Assembly: GCF_034119425.1 (NCBI RefSeq)
Contig: NZ_JAWUEL010000047.1
Location: 1 to 10,274 of the forward strand
Length of the DNA: 10,274 nt
Origin: Actinotignum schaalii_C
GTDB taxonomy: Bacteria > Actinomycetota > Actinomycetes > Actinomycetales > Actinomycetaceae
Direction: 5' to 3'
Shown here: piece by piece, positions 7,269 to 10,274 of the stretch
Numbering within the stretch: the first letter of the stretch is position 1
Layout: the number at the start of each line of letters is the position of its first letter
Program-made: the position numbers and the translations under genes
The notes under the pieces: model-generated
Seen by the model: the letters and a program-made list of their open reading frames with translations, nothing else
Told to the model about the DNA's origin: nothing
The model's database searches: none

Positions 7269-8026
7269 GACGTGCTCCCCTGTGGAGTTTCTCCGGCCAA
7301 TACCGCCATAAAGCCCGCCTCCGCCAGGCTCATATCTCGCGTATCAGTGCCAGCGTGGCTACCAAGGTTTTCCAGTTCCGTCACCGTTCCCGAAAAACGG
7401 ATAGTGCCCTGGTCGAAGACCAGAACAGTTTCGGCTACATGAACAATATCCTCAATGAGATGGGTGGAGATGATGACGGTATCCGCCAGGTGTGCGCCGA
7501 GGAGTTTTCGAAATTTTACGCGCTGTACCGGATCCAAGCCGGCCGTTGGTTCATCAAGAAGTAATATCTGCGGGTCGCCCACTTTGGCGGCGGCCAATCC
7601 GGCTCGTTGCAATTGCCCACCGGATAGACTTCCCATTTTCTTATTGGCGAGGTCGTCAATATCGAAATCACGGAGGTTCGTGCGCACCGAGGTATCAATA
7701 TTTGAGCGCGCTACGCCGCGCACCCAGCCGATATACGAAGCGAATTCTGCAACGGTGAGCCTGGGATCAAATGTGATTTTCTGCGGCAGGTAGCCGATGC
7801 TTTGTCCCAGTTCGCGCCAGGTGAGTTTCTGGAGTGGTTTCCCGGAAATATAAACGCTACCGTCACGCGGGCGCAATTGGCCGGCCAGGGTACGTAGCAG
7901 GGTAGTTTTGCCGGCGCCATTTGGTCCCAACAAAGCAGTAACCCCGGAGGGGAACTCCGCGTCAAGTCCGCTAAAGACGGGATTCGACGCGGAGTACCCC
8001 TGGGTTAGCTTCCAAGTGGTAAGCAT
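7265..8026 (-). CDS. ABC transporter ATP-binding protein
   Basis: Complete nucleotide-binding subunit of 253 aa that powers the membrane proteins encoded downstream. Walker A is GPNGAGKTT (34-42), the Q-loop is YLPQK with Gln82, the signature is LSGGQ (134-138), Walker B is ILLLDEP (154-160) and the switch histidine is in STHL (His189). The sequence is most like the CcmA/BcrA type that pairs with ABC-2 permeases in export, lipid or bacteriocin-immunity systems. An in-frame ATG at 8158 would give 297 aa, but its first 44 residues would run inside the peptide gene and lack ABC character. The start at 8026 lies 5 bases after the peptide gene's stop, has AAGG 9 bases upstream, and begins directly with the first strand of the fold (MLTTWKLTQGYS). 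Confidence 0.93.
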   Translation of the reverse strand: MLTTWKLTQGYSASNPVFSGLDAEFPSGVTALLGPNGAGKTTLLRTLAGQLRPRDGSVYISGKPLQKLTWRELGQSIGYLPQKITFDPRLTVAEFASYIGWVRGVARSNIDTSVRTNLRDFDIDDLANKKMGSLSGGQLQRAGLAAAKVGDPQILLLDEPTAGLDPVQRVKFRKLLGAHLADTVIISTHLIEDIVHVAETVLVFDQGTIRFSGTVTELENLGSHAGTDTRDMSLAEAGFMAVLAGETPQGSTS

Positions 8027-8031
8027 AGATT

Positions 8032-8364
8032 TTAACCTTGTTGTTGGATCGTGCCAGAAGAGATACCCCAGAAACAGGCCCCCCGAGAAACCTGGGATAC
8101 CTTTGCACCTCTCGCGATATAGGCGTAGTCTCCCTGTCGTGTCGGTTGTGCAGTACACCGGGCGTGGGTCCGGTAGTTCCCGCTTACGGTTGCTCCTCCT
8201 GTTGCGACAGAATTAGCCCAGAAACCACCGGGATTCGAAGTATTAACTTGGAAAATGACGCCGTTGGTCGATCCTCCAAATTGGCCGGCAGACATTGACG
8301 CGTAGGCAGCTGTTGGTAGAGCTGCAAGTAAGGCTACGGCAGTAGTGCCTAGTATCTTTTTCAT
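8032..8364 (-). CDS. Small secreted cationic peptide, bacteriocin-like candidate
   Basis: I do not recognise this 110-aa protein. It has a clear Sec signal peptide: MKKILGTTAVALLAALPTAAYA with a basic start, a hydrophobic core and an AYA cleavage motif (after residue 22). The mature part of about 88 residues is rich in Gly, Ser, Thr, Ala, Asn and Gln. It has one acidic residue (Asp79) against six Arg/Lys, so it is cationic. Its only cysteines, Cys70 and Cys97, could form one disulfide; the second lies in RGACFWG near the C-terminus. It has an excellent ribosome binding site (AAAGGAG, 6 bases before the ATG) and heads an operon with an ABC transporter. Size, Sec export and context recall lactococcin 972-type bacteriocins, but I do not see that family's sequence pattern. 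A signalling or cell-envelope peptide is also possible. Confidence 0.82.
   Translation of the reverse strand: MKKILGTTAVALLAALPTAAYASMSAGQFGGSTNGVIFQVNTSNPGGFWANSVATGGATVSGNYRTHARCTAQPTRQGDYAYIARGAKVSQVSRGACFWGISSGTIQQQG
8036..8039 (-). promoter_or_regulatory. Ribosome binding site that sets the ABC ATPase start
   Basis: AAGG lies 9 bases before the ATG at 8026, inside the last codons of the peptide gene. The short match is weaker than that of the peptide gene, so the ATPase may depend on ribosomes arriving from the peptide gene. Confidence 0.5.
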
Positions 8365-8370
8365 TATATT

Positions 8371-8377
8371 CTCCTTT
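8371..8377 (-). promoter_or_regulatory. Strong ribosome binding site of the peptide gene
   Basis: AAAGGAG lies 6 bases before the ATG at 8364. It is the strongest Shine-Dalgarno sequence of the operon, which would favour making more peptide than transporter. Confidence 0.75.
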
Positions 8378-8384
8378 GAATAAC

Positions 8385-8401
8385 GTGAACTATCTGTTCA
8401 C
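8385..8401. promoter_or_regulatory. Palindromic operator candidate in the peptide operon leader
   Basis: GTGAAC-TATCT-GTTCAC is a perfect inverted repeat with 6-base arms and a 5-base centre. It begins just downstream of the predicted -10 element, about where transcription would start, and ends 7 bases before the ribosome binding site. A dimeric repressor bound here would block transcription. It is too short to act as a terminator. No regulator gene is present in the window. Confidence 0.5.
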
Positions 8402-8407
8402 AACTTA

Positions 8408-8437
8408 ATAATATTCCGTGATGTGGGTTACATACAA
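8408..8437 (-). promoter_or_regulatory. Sigma-70-like promoter of the peptide-ABC operon
   Basis: Reading the minus strand, a -35 candidate TTGTAT (8437-8432) and a -10 TATTAT (8413-8408, five of six consensus bases) are separated by 18 bases. Transcription would start near 8401, giving a leader of about 37 bases before the ATG at 8364. The surroundings are AT-rich (21 G/C of 60 in 8401-8460). Confidence 0.5.
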
Positions 8438-8454
8438 GGGCTTAGGTGTGTTTG

Positions 8455-8467
8455 TTATTTGAAATAA
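8455..8467. promoter_or_regulatory. AT-rich palindrome upstream of the peptide operon promoter
   Basis: TTATTT-G-AAATAA is a perfect inverted repeat centred about 26 bases upstream of the -35 candidate, a usual place for an activator site. The AT-rich leader makes chance occurrence easier, so the call is weak. Confidence 0.25.
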
Positions 8468-8530
8468 GTCGTTCTGAAGAGAAATTCACCATGAGATTTG
8501 TTTAGACTGAACGGGAGTCTGCTCTAAATC

Positions 8531-8629
8531 TGTGATGTCTTGAATGTTTTTGGGCAGGGAGTCCATTGACTTTTTGGACAAGGAGTCCAGTCACTTCCTT
8601 GACAACATGTCTACCCACTTTTTGGACAA
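8531..8629 (+). repeat. Left terminal repeat array: one 27-base and three 24-base units
   Basis: The units are 8531-8557 (27 bases including the TGT tip), 8558-8581, 8582-8605 and 8606-8629, joined without gaps. The last three keep an exact 24-base period, and most units finish in a version of CTTTTTGGACAA. Counting by hand, the second internal unit matches the first at 19 of 24 positions and the third matches it at 17 of 24. The 27-base tip unit is the most divergent. Confidence 0.85.
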
Positions 8630-8943
8630 AGCTGCCCGTGTCGACACGCAGTGTCAAGCGCACGTTAAATCTGCACGATTAGCGTAAGGAAGGCCGCATA
8701 GCCTTCTGGCCCCGCAGGCGAGCTTGCCAGCCCGAGCAAGGCTCCAGTCACGCGATCCGGCGCGCACCCTCCAAGCGTGCTATATGGCTATGAGTGCTAC
8801 GACGCTACGTTGAGGGGCCTCGGATGCGATTCCCCGCCGATACTTTTCGTCAAACGCCGCTACGCGGACTTGGGAATGGTGGAGGGTTGTGAGTACGCCC
8901 CGCCCAGCACGGGCCAATTCGGGTAGACGGGGCCGGCTAGAAA

Positions 8944-9018
8944 TTGTCAAACAAGGGCATGGATTCCCTGTCCAAAAAGTAGCGAGAGTCCGTGTCAAAG
9001 AAGTATATGGACATAACA
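8944..9018 (-). repeat. Right terminal repeat array: one 27-base and two 24-base units, inverted
   Basis: The units are 9018-8992 (27 bases with the TGT tip), 8991-8968 and 8967-8944, read on the minus strand. Counted by hand against the first internal left unit (8558-8581), they match at 17 of 24 (8968-8991) and 18 of 24 (8944-8967). The two 27-base tips share TGT.ATGTC. Confidence 0.83.
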
Positions 9019-9037
9019 ATTCTGTTCTAGGGGCGAG

Positions 9038-9850
9038 CTAGTTGTGCCGCGTTAGCCGCGCATACTCCGCATCGCTCACCGGCTCAAGCCACTCGTTGGA
9101 GGTATCCGTCCCGGGAACTTCCACAGCGAGGTGGGAGAACCAGCTATCGGGCGCGGCCCCGTGCCAGTGTTTGGTGCCCGCCGGAACGTTGATCACATCC
9201 CCGGGCAGCATTTCTTCCACCGGCTGGCCCCAAGCCTGATGGAATCCGCGGCCGGCCACGCAGATAAGAATCTGGCCGCCGCCGCTGGAGGCGTGGTGAA
9301 TATGCCAGTTATTGCGGCAGCCCGGCTCGAACGTCACGTTGTACATGGGAACCTGGCTGGTGGAGACCGGCGCGAGGTAGCTCTGCCCGATGAAATACTG
9401 AGCAAAACCGTCATTGGGGGCACCGATGGGGAAGAGGCACTCGCGCGCGTGGCGTTCCTTGGCGCTCAGTGCATCCGTGTCAGCATTGGAGCCAGCGCTA
9501 CCATCCGCACCCGTAATCTCGGCATCAAGACTCCACACATCCTTCGTCAGATTGAAAACCGCCCAGGCCTTCGGCCAACCCACGTACATGGCCGCATGCG
9601 TGATAATCGCGGCGATTTCCTCCCGGGTCACTCCGTGATTCTTCGCGTTCTCCAGGTGATACCGCAGCGAAGAATCCGTGATCCCGGAGGCCATCAGCGC
9701 CACCACCGTGACCACGCACTTCGTTTTGAGAGACAGCGCGGGCTGATTCCACACCCGCCCAAAAAGAACATCGTCATTGAGCTCGGCAAAAAGCGGGGCG
9801 AAATTCCCCAGCTGGTCACGGCCCGCGGTTTGGGTAATCTTCTCACTCAC
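9038..9850 (-). CDS. Carboxymuconolactone decarboxylase (AhpD-like)/cupin fusion protein
   Basis: A 270-aa cytoplasmic protein with two domains. The N-terminal half (about 10-105) is a carboxymuconolactone-decarboxylase/AhpD-like helical domain, recognised from NQPALSLKTKCVVTVVALMA (35-54), YHLENAKNHGVTREEI (64-79) and THAAMYVGWPKAW (84-96); the CXXC of true AhpD is absent. A Ser/Ala/Asp linker (about 112-130) leads to a cupin barrel (about 160-248). Its first motif is NWHIHH with His183 and His185 and Gln193 in place of the usual Glu; its second is PAGTKHWHG with His228. This is a three-His, one-Gln metal site. The start is GTG, with AAGGAG 10 bases upstream; an in-frame TGA four codons upstream rules out a longer form. 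Such fusions are common but poorly characterised; a redox or small-molecule decarboxylase/hydratase role is possible. The stop codon lies 19 bases from the mobile element. Confidence 0.88.
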   Translation of the reverse strand: MSEKITQTAGRDQLGNFAPLFAELNDDVLFGRVWNQPALSLKTKCVVTVVALMASGITDSSLRYHLENAKNHGVTREEIAAIITHAAMYVGWPKAWAVFNLTKDVWSLDAEITGADGSAGSNADTDALSAKERHARECLFPIGAPNDGFAQYFIGQSYLAPVSTSQVPMYNVTFEPGCRNNWHIHHASSGGGQILICVAGRGFHQAWGQPVEEMLPGDVINVPAGTKHWHGAAPDSWFSHLAVEVPGTDTSNEWLEPVSDAEYARLTRHN

Positions 9851-9903
9851 CTGAGATCATCTCCTTCATGTATGGCCGACGCCTTTGCCCAGCCAAAAAC
9901 AGA

Positions 9904-9945
9904 CTACACCCCGGCGCAGCCGTTCTCGGGTGCGCCGGGGTGTAG
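9904..9945 (-). terminator. Intrinsic terminator of the gene entering from the right edge
   Basis: A perfect 15-bp GC-rich stem pairs CTACACCCCGGCGCA (9904-9918) with TGCGCCGGGGTGTAG (9931-9945) around a 12-base loop. On the minus strand it is followed by TCTGTTTTT. It lies 37 bases past the stop of the surface-protein gene at 9983 and before the GTG of the decarboxylase/cupin gene, so that gene should have its own promoter within about 9851-9903; I see no clear one. Confidence 0.88.
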
Positions 9946-9982
9946 GGGCGGGCCTTAGTGGCCCGGTCCGTTCATAGGTGCG

Positions 9983-10274
9983 TTACTTGCGCCGGTGGCG
10001 TTCCAGGGCGACGCCGCCGCCCAGGCACAGGGCACACAAAGTGATCACGCCCATGATCTTCGCCAGGGTGCTCAGCTTAATGCTCCGATCCCAGCCACTT
10101 ACTGAAGCATCCGCATTTGCACCGGCGGTCGCCTGGTTGCCCTGGCCTGCTGCGCCATTCGGCATGCCAACGAAGGCGGAGCCGGAGGGTGTGCCGGCAC
10201 CGGGCGTGGCACTCGCCGACGGAGTGGCGGAGGGTGCAGCCGCTTTCCCGGCCGCCGGCCCACCGGCCTTCGCG
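9983..10274 (-). CDS. C-terminal part of a surface protein with a membrane anchor
   Basis: The gene enters from the right edge and only its last 97 or so codons are visible. An ATG at 10165 would give a 60-aa protein, but the same frame stays open to the edge with matching composition, so I read it as the end of a longer gene. The visible product is a low-complexity Ala/Pro/Gly/Ser/Thr stretch (such as APSATPSASATPGAG), like a cell-wall-spanning stalk. After GWDRSIKLSTL comes one hydrophobic helix (AKIMGVITLCALCLGGGVAL) and a basic tail, ERHRRK. This is a stop-transfer anchor, and no LPXTG sortase motif is present. The function of the missing N-terminal part is unknown. A strong terminator follows. 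Confidence 0.68.
   Translation of the reverse strand, partial: AKAGGPAAGKAAAPSATPSASATPGAGTPSGSAFVGMPNGAAGQGNQATAGANADASVSGWDRSIKLSTLAKIMGVITLCALCLGGGVALERHRRK

Larger units (their letters stand above)
8531..9018. mobile_element. Non-autonomous or decayed IS21/Tn7-like element (488 bases)
   Basis: The block begins TGTGATGTC and ends with the inverse of TGTTATGTC, so its tips are TGT...ACA. Each end carries an array of 24-base units in head-to-tail order, and the two arrays point in opposite directions. Tips of this kind with several internal repeats, the binding sites of rve-type transposases, are known for the IS21 and Tn7 groups. The 314-base interior (8630-8943) has no credible gene. It contains a 12-base palindrome, CGTGTCGACACG (8637-8648), and a 6-bp hairpin, GAAGGC/GCCTTC (8689-8706). 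No transposase gene is present. The flanks (AATC left, ATTC right) are not an exact target duplication, so the insertion is old or has been altered. Confidence 0.65.

Noticed and set aside
8027..8158. 44-codon N-terminal extension of the ABC ATPase
   Set aside because: It lies within the peptide gene in another frame, is unlike ABC sequence, and a suitable start with AAGG exists at 8026.
8038..8298. Open frame of 86 codons on the plus strand opposite the peptide gene
   Set aside because: The minus strand there has a signal peptide, strong ribosome binding site and operon context; the plus frame has none of these.
8558..8629. CRISPR array
   Set aside because: The 24-base units are directly joined with no spacers, and an inverted matching set occurs at the other end of the block, which indicates transposon ends.
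8780..9019. Open frame of 79 codons (TTG start) inside the mobile element
   Set aside because: It begins in the terminal repeats, has no ribosome binding site, and shows no similarity to a transposase that I can see; the repeats explain the sequence better.

Overview
The window looks like a chromosomal stretch of a high-GC Gram-positive bacterium (Actinomycetota, perhaps Actinomycetaceae). The reasons are very GC-rich coding DNA (47 of 60 bases in 1381-1440), strong GC bias at third codon positions, and Ala/Gly/Pro-rich proteins. The species cannot be named from sequence alone. Most genes lie on the minus strand; one two-gene unit (2315-5287) lies on the plus strand.

Region 1 (1-2150, minus): an AcuI/YhdH-type quinone/acrylyl-CoA oxidoreductase is followed after 17 bases by L-lactate dehydrogenase. 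After a further 57 bases comes the start of a gene running off the left edge, whose N-terminus resembles 3-methyladenine DNA glycosylase. Region 2 (2315-5287, plus): an M20 metallo-amidohydrolase is followed by a 14-helix MFS exporter, probably in one transcript. A two-tier hairpin at 5364-5409 separates this unit from the convergent operon that follows.

Region 3 (5450-8467, minus): a compact four-gene operon with visibly lower GC. Its order of transcription is a Sec-exported, cationic, two-cysteine peptide of 110 aa, an ABC ATPase, a membrane protein with seven predicted helices and a C-terminal extracytoplasmic domain, and a six-helix membrane protein. Gene spacing is 5 bases, a 4-base ATGA overlap and 4 bases, so the genes are translationally linked. 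A sigma-70-like promoter with a palindromic operator just downstream sits in front. The layout resembles bacteriocin/immunity operons of the lactococcin 972 kind, but I cannot place the peptide in a known family. This is the best candidate for an undescribed system here.

Region 4 (8531-9018): a 488-base non-coding block bounded by TGT...ACA ends. It carries arrays of 24-27-base repeats, four at the left and three at the right, in inverted orientation. I read this as a non-autonomous or decayed transposable element of the IS21/Tn7-like (rve transposase) type.

Region 5 (9038-10274, minus): a carboxymuconolactone-decarboxylase/cupin fusion protein is preceded by a strong intrinsic terminator at 9904-9945. 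That terminator ends a gene entering from the right edge, which encodes a surface protein with a C-terminal membrane anchor and no LPXTG motif. Between the AT-rich leader, the peptide operon and the element, 5450-9018 looks like an acquired accessory segment in an otherwise housekeeping region.
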